This document shows positions 44,475 to 51,941 of a stretch of 64,000 bases of DNA, in pieces; position 1 is the first letter of the stretch, and each line of letters begins with the position of its first letter. The notes under the pieces were generated by a model. It worked only from the letters and a program-made list of their open reading frames with translations, was not told the DNA's origin and made no database searches. This DNA is from Paenibacillus sp. JZ16 (GTDB taxonomy: Bacteria > Bacillota > Bacilli > Paenibacillales > Paenibacillaceae). Position numbers and translations under genes: made by a program. The DNA lies in contig NZ_CP017659.1 of the NCBI RefSeq assembly GCF_015326965.1, positions 1,612,001 through 1,676,000 of the forward strand. The letters run 5' to 3'.

Positions 44475-46544
44475 TTAACGAGTAAACGCAGCAGGCACTC
44501 CGCCGTCAATTGTCAGCATGCAGCCCGTTGTCTTCGAAGATCTTGATGATGCAAAGTAAGCGATGCCTTCGGCAATATCCTGCGGATAGATGTTGACAAG
44601 AAGCGTCGTGCGTTTACGATAGTGCTCTTCAAGCTGATCCGGCTCAATCCCGTAAGCTGCTGCCCGCTCGTTTCTCCAGTTCGAATTCCAGATCGCGGAG
44701 CCTTGCAGAATGGCATCCGGAAGAATGGTATTGACTCGAATGCCGTATTCTCCGCCTTCCGCAGCAATGCAGCGAGCCAGGTGAGCCTCCAGTGCTTTTG
44801 CGGAGCTGTATGCAGTCACGTTTTTGCCGGCATAGACCGAATTTTTCGATCCCACAAACACCATGCTTCCGCCAACGCCCTGTGTCTTCATCAACGAGAA
44901 GGCTTCCCGCGCAACCAGGAAATAACCTGTGCCCAGCACGTTCATGTTCAGATTCCATTCCTTCAGCGATGTCTCGTCAAACGGGCTGGATGTCGCAAGG
45001 CCCGCATTGTTGACGATAATGTCAACACCGCCATAAGTGATGGAGGTTTCTCGATAGGCGCGTTTCACGGCCTCTTCGTCGGTTACATCCATTTTAACAG
45101 CAAATGCCCGATTCTCCCCGTATTTTGCATTGATCTCCTCGGCTACCTGCTGCGCGCCTTCCAGGTTCAAATCCGCCAAAACGACATGTGCGCCATCAGC
45201 TACCAGCCTGCGGGCCGTGGCACTTCCGATACCGCCTGCTCCTCCGGTGATAAAAGCGATCTGGCGCGAAAACTCCGCTTCTGCCGGTGCGAGGCTCAAT
45301 TTATACAGCTCCAGCGGCCAATACTCCACGTTGTAGGATTCATTTTCACTCAGGGATACAAAATCGCCCAAGGCCGTCGCGCCGCGCATGACCGCAATCG
45401 CCCGATGATACAGGGCGCCGCTGACTTGCGACATCGCCCAGCTCTTGCCCGTGTTGATCATGCCGATGCCCGGAATAAGAATGACGCGCGGAGCCGCCTC
45501 GAACATGATGTCGCCTTCATGATGGTTGCGTTCAAAATAAGCTTGATACTGCTCTTTGTATGCTGCAATGCCTTCGATCAGCTTTGCCTTAAGGCCTTCG
45601 ACATCTTCAGCATCAGGTGTCCAGTCGATGAAGAGAGGAACTACCTTGGTATGAACCAGATGATCGGGGCAAGCTGCGCCTACTTGGGACAGCTTCGGCG
45701 AATCGATACCCCCGACAAAGTCCAGCACATCCTCTTGATCGTCGAAGGACAGGATCATCTTCTTCACATCGCTGACGGCACCGCGGACCGCGGGCATCAC
45801 TTCGGCGGCGATGCTGCGGCGCACTTCCGAGGCCAGTGGCGCGAACTTCCGGCCACCGAACAGCTTGTCGTTATTCACTCGCGCTTCGATGTAGGCTTCC
45901 GCTTCACTAATGATTCGAATCGTTTGTGCGTAACAGGCTTCCGATGTATCGCCCCAAGTGACAAGCCCGTGCTTCTCCATAAGCACAAGCTCGGCTTTCG
46001 GATTAGCCAACACCCCTTCGGCAATCATCTTAGACAGCATAAATCCAGGGCGAACGTATGGTACCCACACAAATCGGTCGCCAAAGATCTCCCGGGCTAA
46101 TTCTTTGCCGTTATGGGCGCAGCATAAGCTGATAATGGCATCCGGATGTGTATGGTCCACATGCCGAAACGGCAAGAACGCGTGCAGCAGCGTTTCAATG
46201 GATGCGCGCGGGTGCTTCGAATCGACCATGCAGTGACCCAGGTAAGCCACCATCTCTTCATCCGACATCGAATCCCTTTCGAATAATGGCCGGATGTCCT
46301 CCATCCGCAAACCTGTGAAATTGCCCGCTTTCATGGTAGCCAGATCCGATCCGCTGCCTTTTACGTACATAACCTCTATGTCTTTACCGCGAAAATCCTG
46401 AATCGTTGTTTTGCTGGATGTATTGCCGCCGCCCCAGTTGCACACACGCCGGTCGGACCCGATTAAATTTGAACGGTAGACCAGCTCATCCAATGTATTT
46501 TGTGCCTGCTGCGCCTTTGACTGTTCCCATAAGCTTTGAACCAT
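44475..46544 (-). CDS. Bifunctional rhamnulose-1-phosphate aldolase / L-lactaldehyde dehydrogenase (RhaEW type)
   Basis: The 689-aa protein fuses a class II aldolase domain (residues about 1-410: CNWGGGNTSSK, FRHVDHTHPDAIISLCC, MEKHGLVTWG) to a C-terminal SDR domain (ITGGAGGIGSATARRLV, NNAGLATSSPF, catalytic AYSSAKALEA). The aldolase half splits L-rhamnulose-1-phosphate to DHAP and L-lactaldehyde, and the dehydrogenase half oxidises lactaldehyde to lactate. It is the first gene of the rha operon. The ATG at 46544 is chosen because GGAGGGG lies 7 bases upstream; an ATG eight codons earlier precedes the ribosome site. Confidence 0.93.
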   Translation of the reverse strand: MVQSLWEQSKAQQAQNTLDELVYRSNLIGSDRRVCNWGGGNTSSKTTIQDFRGKDIEVMYVKGSGSDLATMKAGNFTGLRMEDIRPLFERDSMSDEEMVAYLGHCMVDSKHPRASIETLLHAFLPFRHVDHTHPDAIISLCCAHNGKELAREIFGDRFVWVPYVRPGFMLSKMIAEGVLANPKAELVLMEKHGLVTWGDTSEACYAQTIRIISEAEAYIEARVNNDKLFGGRKFAPLASEVRRSIAAEVMPAVRGAVSDVKKMILSFDDQEDVLDFVGGIDSPKLSQVGAACPDHLVHTKVVPLFIDWTPDAEDVEGLKAKLIEGIAAYKEQYQAYFERNHHEGDIMFEAAPRVILIPGIGMINTGKSWAMSQVSGALYHRAIAVMRGATALGDFVSLSENESYNVEYWPLELYKLSLAPAEAEFSRQIAFITGGAGGIGSATARRLVADGAHVVLADLNLEGAQQVAEEINAKYGENRAFAVKMDVTDEEAVKRAYRETSITYGGVDIIVNNAGLATSSPFDETSLKEWNLNMNVLGTGYFLVAREAFSLMKTQGVGGSMVFVGSKNSVYAGKNVTAYSSAKALEAHLARCIAAEGGEYGIRVNTILPDAILQGSAIWNSNWRNERAAAYGIEPDQLEEHYRKRTTLLVNIYPQDIAEGIAYFASSRSSKTTGCMLTIDGGVPAAFTR

Positions 46545-46634
46545 GAAGTTTCCCCTCCGATTGACCATATGAATTTGCTTTCATTTGTTTCTCATAATAT
46601 CACGCCCGTTTATCTTTGAATAGTATATTTTCAA

Positions 46635-46664
46635 AAATAAACACAGATTTAAATATGTTTATTT
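46635..46664. promoter_or_regulatory. Candidate operator upstream of the rha operon
   Basis: AAATAAACA (46635-46643) and TGTTTATTT (46656-46664) are perfect inverted arms with a 12-base spacer, about 90 bases before the first rha gene. It is a possible site for the DeoR-type regulator encoded in the operon. Confidence 0.45.
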
Positions 46665-46690
46665 AGGATTACGCACTGTGAATCTGTTGC

Positions 46691-46736
46691 AAACAAAAAA
46701 GCAGCCCTGCCAGAGTTGCCTCTGAACAGAGCTGCT
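46691..46736 (-). terminator. Terminator of the WXG100/DUF4176 module
   Basis: On the minus strand AGCAGCTCTG pairs with CAGGGCTGCT (one G-T) and is followed by TTTTTTG; an inner CAGAG/CTCTG hairpin sits in the loop. Confidence 0.75.
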
Positions 46737-46763
46737 ATGCTGCTGTGCTGCTATATGATGAAA

Positions 46764-47084
46764 CTATGATTTGTCCGAGCCTGCGGCTGCCATTTGATCC
46801 GCCTTCGCAATTCCTTCGATCAATGCATCACGAAACGCAATTTCGTCCTCATTGACGTAACCCATAAATACAATTTCCGAAATGTCTTTATGGTTGAAAA
46901 AGATATTGGAATCCGCGGTCAGATTCCCGTGAGGGTAGAAGCAGGCCACGTAATCCCAACGCTTCAACGTCTTGGAGTCGTTCTGCATCCGACCATAGAT
47001 CATCAGCGTCTGGTCCCATTCCTTGAACTTGACTACGGATCCGATTGGCAGCAGTTTCTGTTCCGTTTGCTCATGCTGTTCCAT
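46764..47084 (-). CDS. DUF4176 domain protein
   Basis: The 106-aa protein has the DUF4176 pattern LLPIGSVVKFKEWDQTLMIYGRMQ, DYVACFYPHGN and FFNHKDISEIVFMGYVNEDE. Such proteins are coded near WXG100, LXG and other type VII secretion effectors in Firmicutes; they are thought to be accessory or targeting factors, but the mechanism is not settled. The ATG at 47084 follows GAAGGG by 9 bases; the longer frame uses a TTG. Its neighbour upstream is the small membrane protein, whose stop codon overlaps this region. Confidence 0.8.
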   Translation of the reverse strand: MEQHEQTEQKLLPIGSVVKFKEWDQTLMIYGRMQNDSKTLKRWDYVACFYPHGNLTADSNIFFNHKDISEIVFMGYVNEDEIAFRDALIEGIAKADQMAAAGSDKS

Positions 47085-47089
47085 GTTGA

Positions 47090-47290
47090 TCAACCCTTCA
47101 ATATTTTTTTACCGATCCAATATACAATCGACACAACGAGCGGTACTCCAATGAGAAAGGATAGGCAAATGACTGCTTTTTCCGCAGCTGCGTAACTTGT
47201 GTCAAGCAGATTGGGAATCACGGTACCCAGTACACCGACAACAGCAATGATCACCATTATGTATTTGAACCGTTTTTGTTTATCGCTCAT
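47090..47290 (-). CDS. Small two-helix membrane protein
   Basis: The 66-aa product has a charged N-terminus (MSDKQKRFKY), two hydrophobic helices (IMVIIAVVGVLGTVIPNLL and AVICLSFLIGVPLVVSIVYWI) and a basic end. No family is recognised. It lies between the WXG100-headed gene and the DUF4176 gene with gaps under 20 bases, so it belongs to the same unit. An immunity or export-helper role is possible but is inference. Confidence 0.7.
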   Translation of the reverse strand: MSDKQKRFKYIMVIIAVVGVLGTVIPNLLDTSYAAAEKAVICLSFLIGVPLVVSIVYWIGKKILKG

Positions 47291-47307
47291 CGGCGGTGCT
47301 CCCCCTT

Positions 47308-48159
47308 CTATTTTACCGTAATCGCTCCTCCGAGCCCGACAAGGCTTGCTCCAGGTCCTAACGGCACGTGGAACTTTAAACCGCTTTTCCCCACCTCAGC
47401 GGATGCGCCGAGTACGCCGAGTGAAGCGGAACCTCCAATATGCAGCTCCTTATCCGTCCATGGAAGCGGAATATTCACGCCGCCTTCATACTTGTTTAAT
47501 GTAGCTTCAGCCCCGACACTGAGCGTGCCATCCTTAACGGCCGCCTCAACCTCGGCCTTAACCAGGCTAACCGAACCTTCGACATGATCATTAGCATAGC
47601 CTGCTTCTACAACTGCGCCGCTGGCATGCGCTCCTTCAGTAAGGCTGGCCCCTGCGCTGCCTGTAATGGCTTTGGCAAATAACCCATTCTCTTCATGCTT
47701 GATTACGCTGCCTTCCACATTTACACCTTTAAGTGCTGCATCCAGCGGGTTACTTGAAGATTTAGCAGAAACACCGGAAGCCATAGTTGCAGAGCCTGCT
47801 GCAGCTGCCGTAGGAATTCCGGCTCCGGAGGCTGCTCCAGCCAGAATACCTGCTCCGGCAACTGCTCCACCAGCGGAAGCACCGTTCACCATCTCATCCG
47901 TGGAACGGAATTTGACGGAAATTTGCTTCAGTTCGGTGGATATCGATTGTAAGCACTCTACGAACTTGATCATGGTTGCCCTGGCTTGCTGGTAATCCCC
48001 GAAAAACCGCTCACGGGTCATCCCCTGCCACTGGTCTTCCATTTCATGAATGCTTCGCTGGAGCCGTTCCACCATATCGCTGCTAAGTTGCCCTGACTGC
48101 GCAAATTGCGTGGATACCTGCTCCAACTGCTCGGGTGTAACTAAAATTCGATTGGACAT
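47308..48159 (-). CDS. WXG100-headed protein with long C-terminal domain, putative type VII secreted effector
   Basis: The 283-aa protein starts with a WXG100-like helical hairpin (residues 1-90: VTPEQLEQVSTQFAQSGQ, W44-Q-G46, then FVECLQSISTELKQISVKF). A hydrophobic Ala/Gly stretch follows (about 95-130), then a domain of about 150 residues rich in Gly, Ser, Ala and Val with alternating charged strands (GSVSLVKAEVEAAV, GTLSVGAEATLNKYEGGV, GASLVGLGGAITV). WXG100 proteins are exported by type VII systems; the C-terminal domain resembles glycine-rich tails of polymorphic toxins but has no recognised catalytic motif. No ESX core gene is in the window. Confidence 0.75.
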   Translation of the reverse strand: MSNRILVTPEQLEQVSTQFAQSGQLSSDMVERLQRSIHEMEDQWQGMTRERFFGDYQQARATMIKFVECLQSISTELKQISVKFRSTDEMVNGASAGGAVAGAGILAGAASGAGIPTAAAAGSATMASGVSAKSSSNPLDAALKGVNVEGSVIKHEENGLFAKAITGSAGASLTEGAHASGAVVEAGYANDHVEGSVSLVKAEVEAAVKDGTLSVGAEATLNKYEGGVNIPLPWTDKELHIGGSASLGVLGASAEVGKSGLKFHVPLGPGASLVGLGGAITVK

Positions 48160-48519
48160 AAATACGGACGCCCCTTCTGTCTTTTTTGCCTCTGCTTTTC
48201 AGGCAGTCTAAATGCAAATTTCAATTCCATAAACCTATTAACCGGTCGATCTCGTGAATAACCACATTTTTCAATTTTAGTAGGTATACAGGAAAGGAGC
48301 AATCAAGCGAGAGGTTCATTTCTTAGTGCCTAATCTAGTAAAAAAGAACTGGCTCCGTTTCTCTCCCGTCCTGATTAACACTCGCTTTATCCCCGGCTTT
48401 AGTCCAGTTTGAAATCATTCCGGCGTACAGGGTCCCCTTACATCCCCAGCCCGTTAAAGTCACCCCCATTCTCCTGTAAATTATAAACAATTCATCATTA
48501 CGGAGAGGGTGTCATTCAT
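48160..48519. other. Divergent intergenic region, no gene seen
   Basis: This 360-base region holds the upstream sequence of the WXG100-headed gene (leftward) and of the membrane protein gene (rightward). Only AT-rich promoter-like sequence and no strong hairpin was seen. Confidence 0.4.
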
Positions 48520-49413
48520 ATGAATCAACTTGCACGTGAAGCGACGAACCGGGCGATCAAGCTGTATAAGCAGGAGACTTGGCTCTTGCTGACGGGGCTG
48601 CTCGGGTTTTTGTTAGCCGGAATATGCGGGATATGGGTATTGCTGAATGGAGGACCTGTCTCGCCTGATGGAGATATCTCCAAAGCGTTTTCCTTCAACG
48701 CGGCCCTGGGGATATTCATCATATCAACCGCCATCATTTTACCGGTTTCCGGTATGAGGCCTCGAAGCAAATCGATCTACCGCTGGTGTTATATTCCGCT
48801 CGTTCTGTTCTCCTACTTCGCCGAAACCGTTCAAAACTTCCGCGGTGTCGATCCGCGATTCGTCCAGAACGGCTCGACCTTTGATCATGTCATCTCGGTT
48901 ATTTTTCCTGCTGTTGCGATTCTGCTTATCATATTCTACCTGATCCTTGGCGCCCAGTACTTCCGCAAGCGTGTAATGCAAGCCCATCCGGAACTCGGAC
49001 TCGGCATTCGTTATGCCATGATTGCGGTGCTGCTATCTTTTGCAGCCGGCATATGGATCTCCGTCAACGCGGGACGCTATACCGGGATCGACGGCAATAT
49101 CATCTGGCTGCACGGACTAGGGTTCCATGCTCTGCAAGCGATCCCTTTTATGGCGTGGCTGTCCATCAGAAAATCCGTCAATCCTGCGGTTAAACCGATA
49201 CTGATCCATATTAGCGGCTTGGCGTATTTGCTCGGATTAATCGCCATCGGATGGCAGACGTTTCTTGGATACTCCATCGCCGAATGGTCCTTGCTTCCGA
49301 TTCTGGCGGGCAGCTGTTTTCTTGTCTCATTCACGCCGGTTATATGGCTGCTCAGTCAATCGAATACATCCGTTGAACCCATCCACAATGCCCACTCCAC
49401 TCGTAATGTATGA
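48520..49413 (+). CDS. Integral membrane protein of unknown function
   Basis: The 297-aa protein has seven or eight hydrophobic helices, e.g. TWLLLTGLLGFLLAGICGIW, AALGIFIISTAIILPV, VISVIFPAVAILLIIFYLIL, YAMIAVLLSFAAGIWI and LLPILAGSCFLVSFTPVIWL. A His-rich loop WLHGLGFHALQAIPFMAWL in the fifth helix could bind a metal or heme. No family is recognised. GGAGAGGG lies 10 bases before the ATG. A copy of the structured repeat follows 9 bases after the stop. Confidence 0.7.
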   Translation: MNQLAREATNRAIKLYKQETWLLLTGLLGFLLAGICGIWVLLNGGPVSPDGDISKAFSFNAALGIFIISTAIILPVSGMRPRSKSIYRWCYIPLVLFSYFAETVQNFRGVDPRFVQNGSTFDHVISVIFPAVAILLIIFYLILGAQYFRKRVMQAHPELGLGIRYAMIAVLLSFAAGIWISVNAGRYTGIDGNIIWLHGLGFHALQAIPFMAWLSIRKSVNPAVKPILIHISGLAYLLGLIAIGWQTFLGYSIAEWSLLPILAGSCFLVSFTPVIWLLSQSNTSVEPIHNAHSTRNV

Positions 49414-49422
49414 GGCTATCAT

Positions 49423-49532
49423 AAGAAAAACGTCTATCGACGAACTTTCTCAGAAGACAGACCGCGCTTATAGGATGTTTTTCTTGCGATATCAGGAAGG
49501 CCCATGCTTCGAAGTTTATACTTTCTGATATC
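49423..49532 (+). repeat. Dispersed structured repeat, copy B
   Basis: Module 1 (49423-49485) has perfect 9-base complementary ends AAGAAAAAC and GTTTTTCTT. Module 2 (49488-49532) is closed by GATATCAG and CTGATATC, with AGTTTATAC as in copy A. It is followed by a run of 11 A and the next terminator. Confidence 0.85.
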
Positions 49533-49543
49533 TAAAAAAAAAA

Positions 49544-49577
49544 AGAGACAGTACCGGGGAATTCCCCGCCTGTCTCT
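49544..49577. terminator. Terminator between convergent genes
   Basis: AGAGACAG pairs with CTGTCTCT; the loop contains the perfect palindrome CGGGGAATTCCCCG. A run of A precedes it, which is the T-run for the leftward gene. Confidence 0.8.
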
Positions 49578-49619
49578 TCTATAAAAACACTGCGCCCGTA
49601 ATCTAAAGCCTGTGACCGC

Positions 49620-49943
49620 TTAGATAAACAAAAACGGAATGAGAAACAACAGCGCTATGGCTTCCCAAGCTAGCACATTGGCTCCCCAGCCGTATCCGCC
49701 GTAACCGTAAGGTCCGAATGCGGACGTGTGCGCACCGCCTTTAGTAGACTTCGAAGATTTTTTGCCCTTCTTGCCTTTTGTGGACAATATATATGCGGAT
49801 GGGTTCGCAAATTCGAGTTCAAGGCCTCGATCATGTACACCGCGTATGGTCCCCACGACTTCCGTTCCATCACGCATGACAGCGCAAACGGTCTTTCCGA
49901 CGTAACCTCTGCATCCTTCTGCCGAAATTGGTATTGGCTGCAC
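49620..49943 (-). CDS. Small protein with Sm-like fold segment and C-terminal membrane helix
   Basis: From the GTG at 49943 (GGAGGGGGAG about 5 bases upstream) the product is 107 aa. Residues 1-45 (GYVGKTVCAVMRDGTEVVGTIRGVHDRGLELEF) look like a small beta-barrel of the Sm type. A lysine/serine-rich stretch (KGKKGKKSSKSTKGG) and a Gly/Tyr segment (GPYGYGGYGWG) follow, and the end is one membrane helix (AIALLFLIPFLFI). No family name is known to me. A longer frame to 50033 lacks a ribosome site. Confidence 0.6.
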   Translation of the reverse strand: MQPIPISAEGCRGYVGKTVCAVMRDGTEVVGTIRGVHDRGLELEFANPSAYILSTKGKKGKKSSKSTKGGAHTSAFGPYGYGGYGWGANVLAWEAIALLFLIPFLFI

Positions 49944-50044
49944 TCTATCTCCCCCTCCCCAGCGTTTGTGTATTATATTCCTCCTGGGGAGAAGGCGGCA
50001 GAGATAGATGTCCACGTCACCAAAAATCCGCAATTGAACCTGAC

Positions 50045-51136
50045 TTAATCACTAGCCTTTCGGTAGGCCCTAACCATTAAATCCTCGTCGATTGCGCCTT
50101 GAAACCGCTCTGATATCACACCATCCGGCTTAATGACGTAGGTGGTCGGATAGGCCACCACCTCATATTGTCTCGTGCTTGCTCCGCTCTGGTCGTATAG
50201 GACAGGGAAGGTTAAGCCATTTTTCTCGACGAAGGTTTGTACCTCACTCATACTATTTTCCAAATGCGTCATATTGACAGCCAGAATGATTACATTCTCA
50301 TCCTGATATTTGTCGTAAAAATCCTGCATATAGGGCATTTCTACCTTGCATGGCGGGCACCAGGAGGCCCAGAAGTTCAGAAGAACGGTTTTCCCCCGAT
50401 AATCGGACAGTTTGACCTCCTGCCCTTCCCGATTCATCAGCGAAAAATCCGGTGCGCGAAGTCCGGGCTTTAACCCTTCAGCAATGGTATCCGAATTGCT
50501 TTCCACATTCGGAGATACGTTCGCTTCTCGCTCGCTGCCCGCGGTCAAAGCAAAGTCATAGATTACCCACACGAAGAGAGCCCCCATGATGAGCAGCACC
50601 GCTCCATTTCTGCCTAATCCCAGGGTAAGAAAGCGGGACAGCGGAGAATGGAAGTGAAGCCAGCTCATCGTCAGCAGTATGCCGAATATTAGCATATAGA
50701 ATAATGAAGAGTTTACACCGGCCCCGTCCGCCCACAACCACTGAAATACATACCCGGCCCATCCGCCTGCAAATGCCGACAACAGTGCGGACTTCAGCAG
50801 CAGACCTGAATTCTCCCTTTTTTTGTTCCAGCGCAGAGCTGCGTAGACCAGGGCTAGAACGGCCCCAAGCCATATCCCCTTCGTTCCGCCGGTCATGTAA
50901 ATAAGCGAGGTGGGATGCTGAACGGTGCGGATCGGATCGAACACCAGCATCCCGAATTTCCATGAAATAAAACCGATGATAAGTACAGATAAATAAGTGT
51001 CCAGGATCCATTCCCGCTGCGGCGTCTGACGCAAACGAATTCGAAGCGCAGCAAATCCGGCTGCCGCACAGATCAGAAAAATCACGATGTCGGCCCTCAT
51101 CATAAAAGGTCCTATCGGAATTATGCTCAAATGCAA
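50045..51136 (-). CDS. Membrane protein fused to a TlpA/ResA-type thioredoxin domain
   Basis: The 363-aa protein has about six membrane helices in residues 1-200, arranged somewhat like prolipoprotein diacylglyceryl transferase (MHLSIIPIGPFMMRADIVIFL start, GTKGIWLGAVLAL), then a linker and an extracytoplasmic thioredoxin domain (APDFSLMNREGQEVKLSDYRGKTVLLNFWASW) with the redox pair C260-PP-C263 and the cis-proline in AYPTTYVI. The Lgt catalytic His and Arg set is not evident, so the front half is more likely an anchor. A role in extracellular disulfide reduction is probable. Confidence 0.82.
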   Translation of the reverse strand: MHLSIIPIGPFMMRADIVIFLICAAAGFAALRIRLRQTPQREWILDTYLSVLIIGFISWKFGMLVFDPIRTVQHPTSLIYMTGGTKGIWLGAVLALVYAALRWNKKRENSGLLLKSALLSAFAGGWAGYVFQWLWADGAGVNSSLFYMLIFGILLTMSWLHFHSPLSRFLTLGLGRNGAVLLIMGALFVWVIYDFALTAGSEREANVSPNVESNSDTIAEGLKPGLRAPDFSLMNREGQEVKLSDYRGKTVLLNFWASWCPPCKVEMPYMQDFYDKYQDENVIILAVNMTHLENSMSEVQTFVEKNGLTFPVLYDQSGASTRQYEVVAYPTTYVIKPDGVISERFQGAIDEDLMVRAYRKASD

Positions 51137-51227
51137 ACCTCCTCAGGTCGGCAGAACAATTACCCGCCGGGGTATATCATCATCATAGTAGATTCCCTCT
51201 CTAATGTAAACTCAAGCGGGGCATTTT

Positions 51228-51755
51228 TCAGGAGAAGGATCCAATCCGGTCAATGGAACTCCATAGCAGAGCCACTTCCGTATGCGTTTTTCCGCCGATT
51301 ACAATTTCTTTTCGTCTCCGTTCCTGGCCGCCCATATGTTTATAAAAATGCTCAGCCGAATTACCTTCCAGCACCCAGACCAGTAAAGAACGATACCCTT
51401 TCTTTTGCAGAAACTCCTTCAGCCTCGCAAACAGCTCCCGTCCCCAGCCCATCCCCTGAATCTCTTTCAGGAGATAGATCGCGTAGAGTTCTCCTTCATC
51501 AGAAATCTTCTGCTCTCGCTCCGTGCCGTAAGACATGAACCCGTATACCTTGCCATCTTCATCGGCAATGACCAGAAGTTGTTCGTCCTCCGGCATATTG
51601 GCAAGCTTACGGCGCCAGCCTTCAATCCGATCCGCAGCAGACAATTTTTCTAAAAAGCGATCATCCACGATCCCCTTATACGTCGTTTTCCAGCTGTTCA
51701 CATGGACGTTAGCAATGCCTGCTGCATCCTGTTCATTTGCGTGTCTAATCTGCAT
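51228..51755 (-). CDS. GNAT N-acetyltransferase
   Basis: The 175-aa protein opens MQIRHANEQDAAGIANVHVNSWKTTY and has the acetyl-CoA motif LLKEIQGMGWGRELFARLKEFL (Q/R-x-x-G-x-G/A region) and SLLVWVLEGNSAEHFYKHMGG. The acceptor substrate is not known. The ATG at 51755 follows GAGG by 6 bases; an in-frame ATG eight codons upstream precedes that site. Confidence 0.85.
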   Translation of the reverse strand: MQIRHANEQDAAGIANVHVNSWKTTYKGIVDDRFLEKLSAADRIEGWRRKLANMPEDEQLLVIADEDGKVYGFMSYGTEREQKISDEGELYAIYLLKEIQGMGWGRELFARLKEFLQKKGYRSLLVWVLEGNSAEHFYKHMGGQERRRKEIVIGGKTHTEVALLWSSIDRIGSFS

Positions 51756-51791
51756 GAACTTCCTCTTCCTCCTGCCCATATCTTAATCCCT

Positions 51792-51941
51792 ATGTATTCG
51801 CGGACACGCTCCGCGATCCTCTTTTTTCTTCGTGAACGCTTCATCCCCGATGACGAAATGCCCATTCCCGGCATAAATATATCGGGATATCGCGATCTCG
51901 AAAACAGCTGGCATTGGAAGGAGCGCATCTTGGTTGAATAA
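51792..51941 (+). CDS. Possible small upstream ORF coupled to the DUF2334 gene
   Basis: The frame from the ATG at 51792 gives about 49 aa (MYSRTRSAILFFLRERFIP, then a hydrophilic part ending WHWKERILVE). Its stop TAA (51939-51941) overlaps the TTG start region of the next gene, as in coupled translation. No clear ribosome site precedes it, so it is uncertain. The protein is not recognised. Confidence 0.3.
   Translation: MYSRTRSAILFFLRERFIPDDEMPIPGINISGYRDLENSWHWKERILVE

Noticed and set aside
44622..46100. Long rightward open frame of 492 codons
   Set aside because: It is antisense to the well-supported aldolase/dehydrogenase gene, has a low-complexity composition with many His, Arg and Gln, and shows no domain.
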